A DNA stretch of 64,000 bases from Haloferax sulfurifontis ATCC BAA-897 (GCF_000337835.1 NZ_AOLM01000004.1:240609-304608); one strand, 5' to 3'. Positions 1 to 8,591 are shown, counted from the first letter of the stretch. Translations and numbers: made by a program. The notes: generated by a model from the letters alone, not told the origin.

Positions 1-995
1 GGGGCCTTGCCCTCGACGTTGATTTCGACCTCGCAGTCGTGCATGGCGGCCGCGGACTCGATGATAGTGTGGGCGCGGCCCTCGACGTACTCCATGAGTT
101 CCGTCGTCGCGCCGCGCACCTCGCCTTCGATGAACGCCTCTTCGGCGACGATGTTCGTGGCGGTGCCGCCGCCCATCAGCCCGACGTTGACGCGGGTCGC
201 CCCGTCGGAGTGCCGGGAGATGCCGTAGAGGTTCTGAGTGGCCGTCGCGGCCGCGAGGTTCGCGTTCTTCCCCTCCTCGGGTTTCGCGCCCGCGTGGGCC
301 GGCGCGCCGGTGAACTCGGCGCGGAAGTGCGAGACCGCGAGGAAGCCGTCGATGCCGCAGACGACCTCGCCGGTCGGGTGGTCGAGACCGACGTGGACCG
401 CGAGCAGGTAGTCCACGTCGTCTAGGTGGCCGCCCTCGGCGACGGCCTTGCCGCCGGCGACCTGCTCCTCGCTCGGCTGGAAGAACACCTTGAACGTCCC
501 CTCGAAGTCGGAGTCGATGACGGCGTCGAGGACGCCGAGCCCGATGGTCGCGTGGGCGTCGTGCCCGCAGGCGTGCATGAAGCCCTCGTTCTCGGAGCGG
601 AAGCCCTCGGCGGCCGGGAGGTGGTCATCGGCCTCGGACTCGGGGATGGGGAGCGCGTCGATGTCGACGCGGAGGCCGACGGTCGGGCCCTCGCCGCGTT
701 CGACGACGGCGACCGCGCCGGTGTAGCCGCCGGCGAGACGGTCGAGCACGTCCTCGCGCGCGCCGGCCTCGCGGGCCCGCTCGAACCACGCGTCGAGGTC
801 GTCGTCGTCGGGGACGGCCATGCGCTCGTCGGCGTCGAGCGTCTCGGGGCCGACGTAGAGCGCGTCGAGGTCGCGCGTCTCCAGTTCGTCGACGAGGCGG
901 GCGGTGGTGTAGAACTCGCACCACGCGGGTTCGGGGTGGCGATGCAGGTCGCGGCGAAGCGAGACGAGGTCGTCCATCGTCGCTCGGTTGCTCAT
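1..995 (-). CDS. M20 family amidohydrolase/peptidase (C-terminus cut by window edge)
   Basis: Zinc-dependent M20 hydrolase that probably cleaves N-acyl or peptide-like amide bonds in the cytoplasm; the substrate is unknown. Visible family motifs are GLRVDIDALP near residues 108-115, HACGHDAH (141-148) and the catalytic Glu pair in PSEEQ (177-178). About 331 residues are present and the C-terminal end lies beyond position 1. The ATG at 995 is about 29 nt downstream of a minus-strand TTTATC box, which fits leaderless translation. It is divergent from the NhaC gene. The family call is secure, but aminobenzoyl-glutamate, acyl-amino-acid or other specificity cannot be told apart. Confidence 0.9.
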   Translation of the reverse strand, partial: MSNRATMDDLVSLRRDLHRHPEPAWCEFYTTARLVDELETRDLDALYVGPETLDADERMAVPDDDDLDAWFERAREAGAREDVLDRLAGGYTGAVAVVERGEGPTVGLRVDIDALPIPESEADDHLPAAEGFRSENEGFMHACGHDAHATIGLGVLDAVIDSDFEGTFKVFFQPSEEQVAGGKAVAEGGHLDDVDYLLAVHVGLDHPTGEVVCGIDGFLAVSHFRAEFTGAPAHAGAKPEEGKNANLAAATATQNLYGISRHSDGATRVNVGLMGGGTATNIVAEEAFIEGEVRGATTELMEYVEGRAHTIIESAAAMHDCEVEINVEGKA

Positions 996-1020
996 GTCTG
1001 GACTCTTTTTCCCCGGCAAT

Positions 1021-1028
1021 GATAAACG
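1021..1028 (-). promoter_or_regulatory. TATA box for the M20 hydrolase
   Basis: CGTTTATC on the minus strand, centred about 29 nt before the ATG at 995, consistent with a leaderless haloarchaeal transcript. Confidence 0.5.
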
Positions 1029-1093
1029 CTCCCGACAGTTCGTGGGCGAGAAACTCAACTTTGGAAGAAATAGTTGGAGGAAATTCGTGCCTA

Positions 1094-1101
1094 TTATATA
1101 T
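1094..1101 (+). promoter_or_regulatory. TATA box for nhaC
   Basis: TTATATAT centred about 27 nt before the ATG at 1124, a strong archaeal TATA match. The AT-rich island 1005-1105 carries both divergent promoters. Confidence 0.65.
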
Positions 1102-1123
1102 CCCAGTCAATCTCTGACAAACG

Positions 1124-2674
1124 ATGCCAGAAGAACCGGACATCGAGCTCAGTTTCCGCGGCGGGCGCCTCGTGAGCGCCCTGCCCATCGCCCTGTTCAT
1201 CGCGTGGGCGATTTTCCAGAGCGGTATCCTCGGTATCGGCGATACGACCGGCCTCGTCGCGGGGATGCTGACAGGACTCATCGTGGGACTGCTGTTCGTC
1301 CGGGGAGACTGGAAGGACTACGCGGACGTCATCTTCGCCGGCATGACCCGCCGAGTCGCCGCGACGGCGGTCGTCGCGTGGCTCTGGGCGGGGATGTTCG
1401 CCGAGACCATCCAGGTCGGCGGCTTCGTCGACGGCCTCGTCTGGGCGGCCACGGTCCTGAACGTCGGCCCGGGGCTGTTTCCGGCGGTGACGTTCCTGCT
1501 CGCGGCGCTCCTGGCGACCGGTATCGGCACCGGCTACGGCACCGCAATCGCCTTCACGAGCCTCGTCTTCCCGGCGGGGCTCCTCCTCGGCGCGAACCCC
1601 GTGTTGCTGTTCGGCGCGATTCTCTCCGGCGCGGTGTTCGGGGACAACCTCGCGCCCGTCAGCGACACCACAATCGTCTCCGCGGTCACGCAGGACGCCG
1701 ACATCGGCGGCGTCGTCGCGTCCCGCGTGAAGTACGCCGTCGTCGCGGCGGCGCTCGCAATCGCGGCGTATCTCGTCGCCGGCTTCGGTATCCCCGGCGT
1801 CTGGGGCGGCATGCCGCACGTCGACGTGGCCGGCGAGGTCTCCGCGTCGGTGTCGCCGTGGGGGCTCGTCCACCTGCTCGACATCGCCGTGGTCATCGTC
1901 CTCGCCGTCCGCGGCCGGCACATCATCGAGGCCGTCTCGTGGGGCCTGCTCCTCGCGGCGGCGTTCAACGTCGCGCTCGGCGCGGCGAACCTCGTGGACG
2001 TGTCGGCCGGGAGCATGCTCCTGTTCAGCGCGCCGCAGAACGGGCTCACGCAGGCGGTCGAGGCGCTTCCGCTCCTCGGGGCCGTCGTCGAGACCGTCCC
2101 CGCGGGACAGGTCGGCGTCGGCGGGAGCGTCTACTCCGGCGCGGCCGGCTTCTTCCCGCTTATCGTCCTGACGCTCTTGCTCGTCGCGGGCGCGGAAATC
2201 ATGCGCGCCGGCGGCGGCTTCGACGCGATTCAGGAGCTCGTCATCGACCGCGTCGCCACGACGGTCCGCCGCGCGGAGACCACGATGGTCGTCGGCACGG
2301 CGCTCGTCAACGCGACGGTCACCATCAACACGGCGGCCGAAATCGCCATCGCGCCCTACATCGCCACGCTCGGCAAGCGCTTCAACATCAACGGCTACCG
2401 CCGCGCCAACATCCTCGACGCCAACACCTCGGCGCTCGGCTACATCTTCCCGTGGGGCGGCGGCCTGCTCGCCGGTTACGGGGCTATGCAGGGGCTCGTC
2501 GGCGGCGAGGCGACGCCGTGGTTCACGGCCGAGATGCTCGTGAACCCCGCGTCCGTCTTCCCCTACGTGTTCCACGGCTGGTTCCTCGTGGCGGTGTTCC
2601 TCTTCGCCGCGTGGACCGGCTACGGCCGCGAGTACGTCTCCGACCGCACGAGCGAGGAGGTGAGCCGCGTATGA
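1124..2674 (+). CDS. nhaC: Na+/H+ antiporter, NhaC family
   Basis: Multi-spanning membrane protein of 516 residues that should exchange Na+ for H+ across the cytoplasmic membrane; related family members exchange other solute pairs such as malate/lactate. It is almost entirely hydrophobic segments joined by short loops. The conserved stretch FGDNLAPVSDTT is typical of the NhaC/ArsB-like ion transporter superfamily. The N-terminus is short and acidic. The ATG sits 27 nt after a strong TATA box. The stop overlaps the next ATG by four bases (ATGA), so the small downstream gene is likely cotranslated. Sodium is the usual family substrate but is not proven here. Confidence 0.9.
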   Translation: MPEEPDIELSFRGGRLVSALPIALFIAWAIFQSGILGIGDTTGLVAGMLTGLIVGLLFVRGDWKDYADVIFAGMTRRVAATAVVAWLWAGMFAETIQVGGFVDGLVWAATVLNVGPGLFPAVTFLLAALLATGIGTGYGTAIAFTSLVFPAGLLLGANPVLLFGAILSGAVFGDNLAPVSDTTIVSAVTQDADIGGVVASRVKYAVVAAALAIAAYLVAGFGIPGVWGGMPHVDVAGEVSASVSPWGLVHLLDIAVVIVLAVRGRHIIEAVSWGLLLAAAFNVALGAANLVDVSAGSMLLFSAPQNGLTQAVEALPLLGAVVETVPAGQVGVGGSVYSGAAGFFPLIVLTLLLVAGAEIMRAGGGFDAIQELVIDRVATTVRRAETTMVVGTALVNATVTINTAAEIAIAPYIATLGKRFNINGYRRANILDANTSALGYIFPWGGGLLAGYGAMQGLVGGEATPWFTAEMLVNPASVFPYVFHGWFLVAVFLFAAWTGYGREYVSDRTSEEVSRV

Positions 2675-2934
2675 GCCGCCTCGACAAGCTCTTGGCCGGC
2701 TGGACGTTCCGCACCGCGACGCCGACGTTCGAACCCGGCGAGGTCATCACGGCCTACGTCAGCGAGCGCAACGGCGACGGCCTCACCGTCCGCATCGGCG
2801 ACTCGGTCATCCGGGTCGAAGACGGCGGCGACGCGGCCGTCGAAGACAAGATTCGGCTTGAGGTCACGTCGTTCGACGCGACCAACCACGTCGGAACCGG
2901 CGACGTGGTCGAACTGCTCGGGCCGGACGCCTGA
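2671..2934 (+). CDS. Small TRAM-like beta-barrel protein
   Basis: An 87-residue acidic protein whose central part, about residues 20-85, has the alternating beta-strand pattern of a TRAM/OB-like nucleic-acid-binding domain (…EVITAYVSERNGDGLTVRIGD…). The ATG overlaps the nhaC stop by four bases, so the two form a translationally coupled pair. A haloarchaeal DUF (possibly DUF7513, from memory) matches this kind of protein. The function is unknown; binding RNA near transporter expression would be speculation. Confidence 0.75.
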   Translation: MSRLDKLLAGWTFRTATPTFEPGEVITAYVSERNGDGLTVRIGDSVIRVEDGGDAAVEDKIRLEVTSFDATNHVGTGDVVELLGPDA

Positions 2935-2997
2935 GCGACCGCAGAGACCGGAGGAAAAGCGGGGACCCGCGTCGTTTTTCGCGTTCCGCGGCCGCCG

Positions 2998-3327
2998 TCA
3001 GCGACGGTGGCCGAGCGGCTTTTTCTGTTCGACTTCGATTTCGAGGTGGACGCTGTCGGGGAACTCCTTGAGGCCGACTTCGCGGGCGATCTGGTCCGCG
3101 CCGTGGATTTCGAGGCGGCGGGTGTAGACGGGGTAGGACCACGACGAAAACTGGTCGCCGGGCTGGAGCGTCCGGTACTGCGGGACGCTCACCTGTTTCG
3201 GCTGGTCGGAGTGGGGGCCGCGGCACTCCGCGCCCTTCCGCTCGATGAATTGCTTGAGGTCGTCGACCACCCGGTCGAGGACCGCCTTATCACCGCTTTG
3301 AAAGGTGAGTTTTGTGACGAAGGCCAT
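2998..3327 (-). CDS. uS10/mL48-like protein (paralogue of ribosomal protein S10)
   Basis: A 109-residue protein with the S10 fold signature: an N-terminal beta-alpha-beta with a long helix, then a loop and the stretch PVYTRRLEIHG resembling the S10 motif. Archaeal chromosomal rpsJ normally lies next to the EF-1 alpha gene, which is not here, so this looks like the separate S10-like family of haloarchaea rather than the primary ribosomal protein. It stands alone, convergent with the nhaC operon. Whether it joins the ribosome is unknown. Confidence 0.8.
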   Translation of the reverse strand: MAFVTKLTFQSGDKAVLDRVVDDLKQFIERKGAECRGPHSDQPKQVSVPQYRTLQPGDQFSSWSYPVYTRRLEIHGADQIAREVGLKEFPDSVHLEIEVEQKKPLGHRR

Positions 3328-3485
3328 AGCTGGGTACTACTCCTTGTTGCACGCTCCGACGGTAAAAGCGCATCTACACGAACCGGTGACTCGGGCCCCC
3401 ACGACCCGAATCCCGAGTGAAAAACCGTGCGAACGCGCTACAGGCTCCGATACCCTCTTAAAGGGTGGCACGTTTATTTCGGGTA

Positions 3486-3941
3486 ATGGCAGTCGAAGCG
3501 GTCAGCGCTGGAGCCATTCTCTTCCGCGACACCCGCGGCCGGAGGGAGTACTTACTCCTGAAGAGCCGTCCCGGGGACTGGGAGTTCCCGAAGGGCGGGG
3601 TCGAAGGGGACGAGGAGCTTCAGCAAACGGCAATCAGGGAAGTCAAAGAGGAGGCGGGAATCCAAGATTTCCGTCTCATCGACGGCTTCCGCGAGGACTA
3701 CAGCTACGTCTTCGAAGCGAACGGTACGACGATTCACAAGACGGTCCACCTCTTTATCGCGCGGTCGTTCGAGGCGTCCGCGGAGCTCTCGACCGAGCAC
3801 CGCGACCTCCAGTGGCGCGACTACGAGCAGGCCATCAACACCATCACGCAGGACGGCCCCCGCGAGATATTCGAGCGCGCCCACGAGTTCCTCGACGAAC
3901 TCGCCGCGAAAAACGAGGGCGAACACAAGTACCTGAAGTAG
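3486..3941 (+). CDS. NUDIX hydrolase, bis(5'-nucleosyl)-tetraphosphatase-like
   Basis: Hydrolyses a nucleoside-diphosphate-linked substrate; diadenosine tetraphosphate is the common one in this subfamily. The Nudix box is complete at residues 37-59 (G-x5-E-x7-REVKEEAG). The protein is 151 residues, the normal size for a single-domain Nudix enzyme. The ATG at 3486 is preferred because a TTAAA box lies about 27 nt upstream. The substrate is inferred from family resemblance (residues PKGGVEGDE) and could also be another dinucleoside polyphosphate or an mRNA-like 5' triphosphate. Confidence 0.9.
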   Translation: MAVEAVSAGAILFRDTRGRREYLLLKSRPGDWEFPKGGVEGDEELQQTAIREVKEEAGIQDFRLIDGFREDYSYVFEANGTTIHKTVHLFIARSFEASAELSTEHRDLQWRDYEQAINTITQDGPREIFERAHEFLDELAAKNEGEHKYLK

Positions 3942-4104
3942 CGTCGGCCGGTTCGGCCGACGCCCGAGACGCGATATCCGCGAGCGCCAGCGCCGCGGTT
4001 CGGCGCGAGCGGCGACACCCGCGGTATCGTCTGCTTCGTCGTCGGGCCGGACGCCGAAGCCGCCCGACCGAAACGCCTTCGGCTCCCCGCCGCAACTCCC
4101 GGTC

Positions 4105-5097
4105 GTGAGCGACGCCGCCGACCGCGACAGCGACCGTGACCCCGAGTTCGCCTTCGAGCTACGGGTCTGCCGCTGGGCCGAGCGCGCGTGGCACCCCGAC
4201 GGCCCGCGCCCCGCGTTCGTCGCCCGACAGCTCGGCACCCGAGAGCGCCGCTGGGACACCGTCGTCGTCGAGGTCGACCCCGAGGCGTTCGCCGCCCGAC
4301 GCGCCCTCTCGACCGACGGCTTCGACTCGGACCTCCTGCGCGTCGTCCGCCACGCGCCCGCCGAGTGGGCGTGGTACAGAGACGCCGTCCCCGAACCCGA
4401 CTTCCCGTGGCGACACGTCGTGCCGGCGGTCCACCGCGCCGCGGGGCTCGGGCTCGTCGAGAAACGCCGCGGCTCGCGGAACCGCGTCGAGTACCGACGG
4501 ACTGCGCCGTACCCCGACTGGGTCGAGCGCGTCGTCGCCATCGAGAACAAGCCGGACCTCGACGCCAGCGCCGCGCGCGCGCTCGCCGACCAACTCGAAC
4601 ACGACGTGTCGCGGGCGCTCGCAGACGAGGTCTGGGTTGCCACCGAGGTGACGGGCCGACGGGTCGAACCCGCCCTGCTGGAGGACCTCCCGGTCGAAGT
4701 CGGCATCCTCGGCGTCGACGGCGACTCGGCGGAGGTGCTGTGGCACCCGAGTTCGCTCTCGCCGGACCCGGCGGACGCCCGGCGGCGACTCGTCCTCGCC
4801 GAACGCGCCTTCGACCGCGGCTGGCGGAACTACGTGGACACGATGCGACCCGACTGCCGTCACTTCGAACTCGACCGGCGCGGCCGCGCGCTCGTCCCGC
4901 GGTGCGCCGCGAAAGACTGCTATCAGAGCCAACGCGAGTGCGCCCACTCGTGTCCGTCGTTCGAGCCGGAGCCGCCGGCGTGGCGGATGAAGGGGTGGCC
5001 CATCGAGGGCGGCCCCGGAAAGGGTGTGCGCCGGATTCTGGAGGCACGGCGCGAGCGCGAACGAGACCGCGCCGAACGCGGGAGTGAGAACGCCTAA
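4105..5097 (+). CDS. DUF5787 family protein with PD-(D/E)xK nuclease-like core and cysteine cluster
   Basis: A 330-residue soluble protein starting at GTG 4105. Residues 137-149 contain PD, then E147-x-K149 at the end of a hydrophobic strand, followed by Q163-L, an arrangement seen in PD-(D/E)xK nucleases of the RecB/Cas4 type. One cysteine lies near the N-terminus (C22) and five lie near the C-terminus (C251, C267, C272, C279, C283), which could bind zinc or an iron-sulfur cluster. The DUF number is from memory. Nuclease activity is inference only. A methyltransferase gene follows 25 bp downstream on the same strand. Confidence 0.8.
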   Translation: MSDAADRDSDRDPEFAFELRVCRWAERAWHPDGPRPAFVARQLGTRERRWDTVVVEVDPEAFAARRALSTDGFDSDLLRVVRHAPAEWAWYRDAVPEPDFPWRHVVPAVHRAAGLGLVEKRRGSRNRVEYRRTAPYPDWVERVVAIENKPDLDASAARALADQLEHDVSRALADEVWVATEVTGRRVEPALLEDLPVEVGILGVDGDSAEVLWHPSSLSPDPADARRRLVLAERAFDRGWRNYVDTMRPDCRHFELDRRGRALVPRCAAKDCYQSQRECAHSCPSFEPEPPAWRMKGWPIEGGPGKGVRRILEARRERERDRAERGSENA

Positions 5098-5122
5098 CTT
5101 CGCGCCCCTCGGACCGACTGAT

Positions 5123-5722
5123 ATGGAACGATTCCAGAACACGAGTCTGCCGGACTGGGATTGGTGGGGAAAGCTGTGGCCGACGCCGGGCGAGACGCTT
5201 CGGGACCTCGGGTTGTCGCCGGGCGACACCGTCGCCGAAATCGGCTGTGGAAACGGCTACTTCGCGTTGCCGGCGGCGCGAATCGTCGCGCCGGCCACGG
5301 TGTACGCGGTCGACCTCGACGACGACCTCCTCGCGGAACTCGACCAGCTCGCCGCCCAGCAACGCATCGACAACGTGGTATCGGTCCGCGGCGACGCCCG
5401 CGAGCTATCGGGGCACCTCGCCGACCCCGTCGACGTGGCGCTGTTCGCCAACGCGTTCCACGGGGTCGACGACCCCGACGAGTTCCTGACGGAAGTCGAG
5501 TCGATTCTCGCCGACGGCGGCCGGTTCGTCGTCGTCAACTGGCGGCCGCTCCCCCGAGCGGAGACGACCGTCGCGGGCGAGCCTCGCGGCCCGCCGACCG
5601 ACCTGCGCCTCGGTCCCGAGGAGACCGCGGCGATGGTCGCAGAGGCGACCGACCTCGCGGCGACGGCGGAACTCGACATCCCGCCGTACCACTACGCGCT
5701 GGTGTTCGAGCGGCGAGAATAG
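5123..5722 (+). CDS. Class I SAM-dependent methyltransferase (UbiE/Methyltransf_11-like)
   Basis: A 199-residue enzyme expected to transfer methyl from S-adenosylmethionine to an unknown acceptor. The SAM-binding motif I (EIGCGNGYFALP) lies near residues 40-51 and an acidic VDLDDD follows beta-2. The N-terminus (WDWWGKLWPTPG) is typical of a haloarchaeal group of such enzymes. The ATG at 5123 is chosen because it begins this conserved N-terminus; an upstream in-frame ATG at 5024 would overlap the previous gene. It may be cotranscribed with the DUF5787 gene. Confidence 0.85.
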   Translation: MERFQNTSLPDWDWWGKLWPTPGETLRDLGLSPGDTVAEIGCGNGYFALPAARIVAPATVYAVDLDDDLLAELDQLAAQQRIDNVVSVRGDARELSGHLADPVDVALFANAFHGVDDPDEFLTEVESILADGGRFVVVNWRPLPRAETTVAGEPRGPPTDLRLGPEETAAMVAEATDLAATAELDIPPYHYALVFERRE

Positions 5723-5740
5723 CGTCGCGGAGACGGGCGG

Positions 5741-6241
5741 TCAGACGACTTCCACGTCGACCTCGTCGCGCTCGACGGCGAGGCGGAACGTGGGGACGGT
5801 CCGGTAGACGACCTCGATGACGCCCTTGCGGCGGAGGCTCTGGAGCGCGCGGCGCACGTCGTCCACGTCGGGGTCGATGTCGAACTCCTCGCGGAGCTTG
5901 TTGAGGACGCTGACGACGCTCTCGGAGCGGTCGTCGGGGCCGGCGACGACCTCGAAGACGCGGGCTTCGAGCGAGGGGACGCGGATGACGCTCGGCACGG
6001 ACTCCGCCTCGTCGTCGCCCTCCACGCCGGGTTCGACGCCGACGAGTTCGGCGGCCTCCGCGGTGGCGCGGATGAGGCTGTTGTCGTCGCGGTAGTAGTA
6101 GTCTTTCAGCTCGGATTCGAGGTAGCGGTGGACCTCGCTCCCGCTTTCGAGGTCCCAGCGGTTCTGTAACTCCTTGTTCTTCGTCGGCTGGAGCCGGACG
6201 ATGTCGGCGAGGCGTTCTTCCGCCTCGTCGGAGAGCGTCAT
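5741..6241 (-). CDS. DUF5797 family protein, two winged-helix-like segments
   Basis: A 166-residue acidic protein. The N-terminal part (DEAEERLADIVRLQPTKNKE) looks like a haloarchaeal helix-turn-helix start, followed by YLESELKDYYYRDDN. The C-terminal part (residues about 110-155) has the helix-helix-wing pattern of a winged helix (VRRALQSLRRKGVIEVV). It is probably a DNA-binding regulator. It is convergent with the methyltransferase and divergent from the enoyl-CoA hydratase gene. The DUF number is from memory. Confidence 0.8.
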   Translation of the reverse strand: MTLSDEAEERLADIVRLQPTKNKELQNRWDLESGSEVHRYLESELKDYYYRDDNSLIRATAEAAELVGVEPGVEGDDEAESVPSVIRVPSLEARVFEVVAGPDDRSESVVSVLNKLREEFDIDPDVDDVRRALQSLRRKGVIEVVYRTVPTFRLAVERDEVDVEVV

Positions 6242-6304
6242 ATCGGTGGATTCGACGGAGGGGGTATAACGTTGTTCTGGATTCTTCGGCGCGACCGGCG
6301 AACG

Positions 6305-6314
6305 TTAATTATTA
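6305..6314 (+). promoter_or_regulatory. TATA box for the enoyl-CoA hydratase gene
   Basis: TTAATTATTA centred about 30 nt before the ATG at 6341, in a short AT-rich patch between divergent genes. Confidence 0.55.
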
Positions 6315-6340
6315 TCCCTGTGCCTCGCGTCGCCCCGAGT

Positions 6341-7114
6341 ATGAGCTGGGACACCCTCCGACTCGACTGGGACGGCGACGTGGCGACCATCACCATCGAC
6401 CGCCCCGAGCAGATGAACGCGCTGAACGCGGACACGCTCGACGCGCTCGAAGCGGCGCTCGACGAGGCCGAAGACGGCGGCGCGCGGGTGGTCGTCCTCA
6501 CCGGCGCGGGCGACAAGGCGTTCGTCGCGGGCGCGGACATCGGCTACATGAAGGACATCGGAACGCCCGCCGCGCAGAACTACGCCGAGCAGGGCCACCG
6601 CATCGCGACGCGCTTGGAGGAGTTCCCCGCGCCGACCGTCGCGGCCATCAACGGCTACGCCTTCGGCGGCGGCATGGAACTTGCGCTGGCGTGTGACCTC
6701 CGGGTCGCCTCCGAGCGCGCGCTCCTCGGGCAGACCGAAATCGACCTCGGCATCACGCCCGGTTGGGGCGGGAACGTCCGCCTGCCCGCGCTCGTCGGCG
6801 ACGAGGTCGCGCGACGGCTCATCTTCTTCGGCGAGCGCATCGACGCCAGCGACGCCCACGAGTACGGCATCGTCGGCGAGGTCGTCGCCCACGACCAGCT
6901 CGAATCGCACGTCGAGGACCTCGCCGCCGAGCTCGCGTCGAAGCCGCGACACGCCCTCGCGGGCGCGAAAGCCGCCATCAACATGTCTCACGACGCGCCG
7001 CGTGACGCCGCGCTCGACTTCGAGGCCCGCGTCTGGAGCGGCCTGTTCGGTACCCACGACCAGCGCGAGGGGATGGAGGCGTTCCTCGACAAGCGCGACC
7101 CCGACTTCGAATAG
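6341..7114 (+). CDS. Enoyl-CoA hydratase/isomerase family protein
   Basis: Crotonase-fold enzyme of 257 residues that should hydrate enoyl-CoA in beta-oxidation or branched amino acid breakdown. The two oxyanion-hole segments are visible: AFVAGADI near residue 60 and YAFGGGMELALACD near residue 108. The catalytic glutamate region GQTEIDLGITPGWGG is present. Length is normal. It stands alone behind its own TATA box, but acyl-CoA genes occur a few kilobases downstream. 3-hydroxybutyryl-CoA dehydratase is an alternative specificity. Confidence 0.9.
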   Translation: MSWDTLRLDWDGDVATITIDRPEQMNALNADTLDALEAALDEAEDGGARVVVLTGAGDKAFVAGADIGYMKDIGTPAAQNYAEQGHRIATRLEEFPAPTVAAINGYAFGGGMELALACDLRVASERALLGQTEIDLGITPGWGGNVRLPALVGDEVARRLIFFGERIDASDAHEYGIVGEVVAHDQLESHVEDLAAELASKPRHALAGAKAAINMSHDAPRDAALDFEARVWSGLFGTHDQREGMEAFLDKRDPDFE

Positions 7115-7234
7115 AACTCGACTGAGAGACCGTTCTCCGGTGATGTCGGCCGATTAGCCTCACCGATTCCGCACTGTCGCCGTGCTAGCACGGCTCCTAC
7201 AACTGCTAATACGCTCCATGTATAATGAACAATC

Positions 7235-7492
7235 GTGAAAGAATCCATCACGCTCGGCCGCGTCGAATCCCTCCTCGAAGACCTCTCGTACCCGGTCTCG
7301 CGCCGGGACGCCGCGGCCTCCCTCGACGGTGTGACGGTGCTCATGGCCGACGGGAACGCCGACCTCGGCGAGTTGGTCGGGAACTGCCTCACGGCCGAGT
7401 TCGCCGACGCGAAGGACCTGTACTACGAACTGAACAACGCGATGCCCATCGAGGCGCTCGGCGAGCCGGGGCAGTCCGACGGCGACGCCTGA
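7235..7492 (+). CDS. DUF5789 family small protein
   Basis: An 85-residue acidic protein beginning at GTG 7235. It carries the YPVSRRDAA motif near residue 19 and the characteristic end MPIEALGEPGQSDGDA shared by a large set of small haloarchaeal proteins (DUF5789, from memory). No catalytic motif is seen. The promoter is probably the CTAATAC about 28 nt upstream. Function unknown. Confidence 0.75.
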   Translation: MKESITLGRVESLLEDLSYPVSRRDAAASLDGVTVLMADGNADLGELVGNCLTAEFADAKDLYYELNNAMPIEALGEPGQSDGDA

Positions 7493-7576
7493 GTCGCCCG
7501 TTTCGACCCGGTTCAGTCGCTCGCTTCGCGCCGGCCTTTTTCAGCGCTCACCCCGCGAGCGCGGCGCAATCCTGAC

Positions 7577-7583
7577 GCTTAAG
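7577..7583 (+). promoter_or_regulatory. TATA-like box for tfs
   Basis: GCTTAAG centred about 30 nt before the ATG at 7610; CTTAAG-type boxes recur upstream of several leaderless genes in this window. Confidence 0.5.
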
Positions 7584-7609
7584 TCCTTCAAGCGGTAGGA
7601 CGTACTATC

Positions 7610-7930
7610 ATGGAGTTTTGCGACGACTGCGGGTCCCTGATGACGCCGCAAGACGGCGTCTGGGTCTGTCCGAACGGCCACGAGAAAGCGCGCGACAGCG
7701 AAAAGGAGAAGTCGATGGTCACGACCGAGGGCCAGGAGTCCAGCGAGGTCGTCGACATGTCCGACGTGGACAACGCCGACATCGGGCCGACGACGAAGGC
7801 CATCTGCCCGAAGTGCGGCCACGACGTGGCGCGCTACGAGATGAAGCAGATTCGCTCGGCCGACGAGTCCGAGACGCGTTTCTTCACCTGCGTCGAGTGC
7901 GACCACAAGTGGCGCGAAGACGACCACTGA
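7610..7930 (+). CDS. tfs: Transcription factor S (archaeal TFIIS-like)
   Basis: A 106-residue factor that stimulates RNA cleavage by backtracked RNA polymerase. The N-terminal zinc ribbon uses C4, C7, C20 and probably H24; the C-terminal ribbon uses CPKC near residue 66 and CVEC near residue 94. The acidic pair needed for cleavage stimulation is in SADESET. The N-ribbon resembles RpoM/RPB9 and the C-ribbon TFIIS, as expected for TFS. A CTTAAG box lies 30 nt upstream. Confidence 0.95.
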   Translation: MEFCDDCGSLMTPQDGVWVCPNGHEKARDSEKEKSMVTTEGQESSEVVDMSDVDNADIGPTTKAICPKCGHDVARYEMKQIRSADESETRFFTCVECDHKWREDDH

Positions 7931-7970
7931 GCGACTCCCCTTTTTGAGCCCTCCGTCCGTAACGCGGGGT

Positions 7971-8591
7971 ATGGCCGACGCGCTCGCCCCGCCGACCCTC
8001 CCGCCGCTTGAGGGGTGGGTCCGCGTCGACGACGCGACCGACCGCCCGTTCGAACTCGGCCCCGTCAGCGTCGTCGCCCGGACGGTCGTCTACGAGGACG
8101 CCGCCATCCGCGAGCGCGTGCCGGCGGCCGCCGACGCCCCGTGGCGTTTTCTGTTCGCCAGCCGCCTCGAAATCCGGCCGCACACGCCGCCGTCGAAGGC
8201 GCTGACGAAACTGGTCGGCAAGCGCGCGAGCGCCGGTTTCCGGTCGCGCCTCGAAGCCCGCGGCTTCTCGGACGTTCGGCGCGTCGAGTCGCGGACGCTC
8301 CGGGTTCGGGTCGGTGGCGGCGACGAGACTGGTTCCGCCGGCGACGGCGGGACCGAAGCCGAGGCCGACGTGGTCCGGTACGCCGCGACCGTCGAACTCG
8401 CGGGGGTCGAACTCGCGGCCGACGCCTACCTCGCGGTGACGCCGGTCGACGGCGAGTTCCTCCTGACCGGCGGCGCGTACCCCCGCGAGGTCCGCGGCGG
8501 CGACGCGGAAACGGCGGCGGCGCTCCGCGAGGTAATCGAGCCGGAGCGGTTCAGAGAAGAGCTGTTTCGCGTGATTCGCCGCGTCGGGTGA
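7971..8591 (+). CDS. Conserved haloarchaeal hypothetical protein
   Basis: A 206-residue soluble protein that I do not recognise. The N-terminus is proline-rich, the middle (KALTKLVGKRASAGFRSRL) is basic, and two beta-rich segments surround a variable acidic linker near residues 115-128. No membrane segment, signal peptide or metal motif is visible. The ATG at 7971 lies 40 bp after tfs on the same strand, so cotranscription with tfs is possible. It is convergent with trmI. Confidence 0.7.
   Translation: MADALAPPTLPPLEGWVRVDDATDRPFELGPVSVVARTVVYEDAAIRERVPAAADAPWRFLFASRLEIRPHTPPSKALTKLVGKRASAGFRSRLEARGFSDVRRVESRTLRVRVGGGDETGSAGDGGTEAEADVVRYAATVELAGVELAADAYLAVTPVDGEFLLTGGAYPREVRGGDAETAAALREVIEPERFREELFRVIRRVG

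Noticed and set aside
988..2934. Plus-strand ORF of 648 codons ending with the TRAM-like protein frame
   Set aside because: The Arg-rich product is antisense or out of frame to nhaC except at its end, where it merges into the small TRAM-like gene. The ATG at 2671 and the ATGA overlap define the real start.
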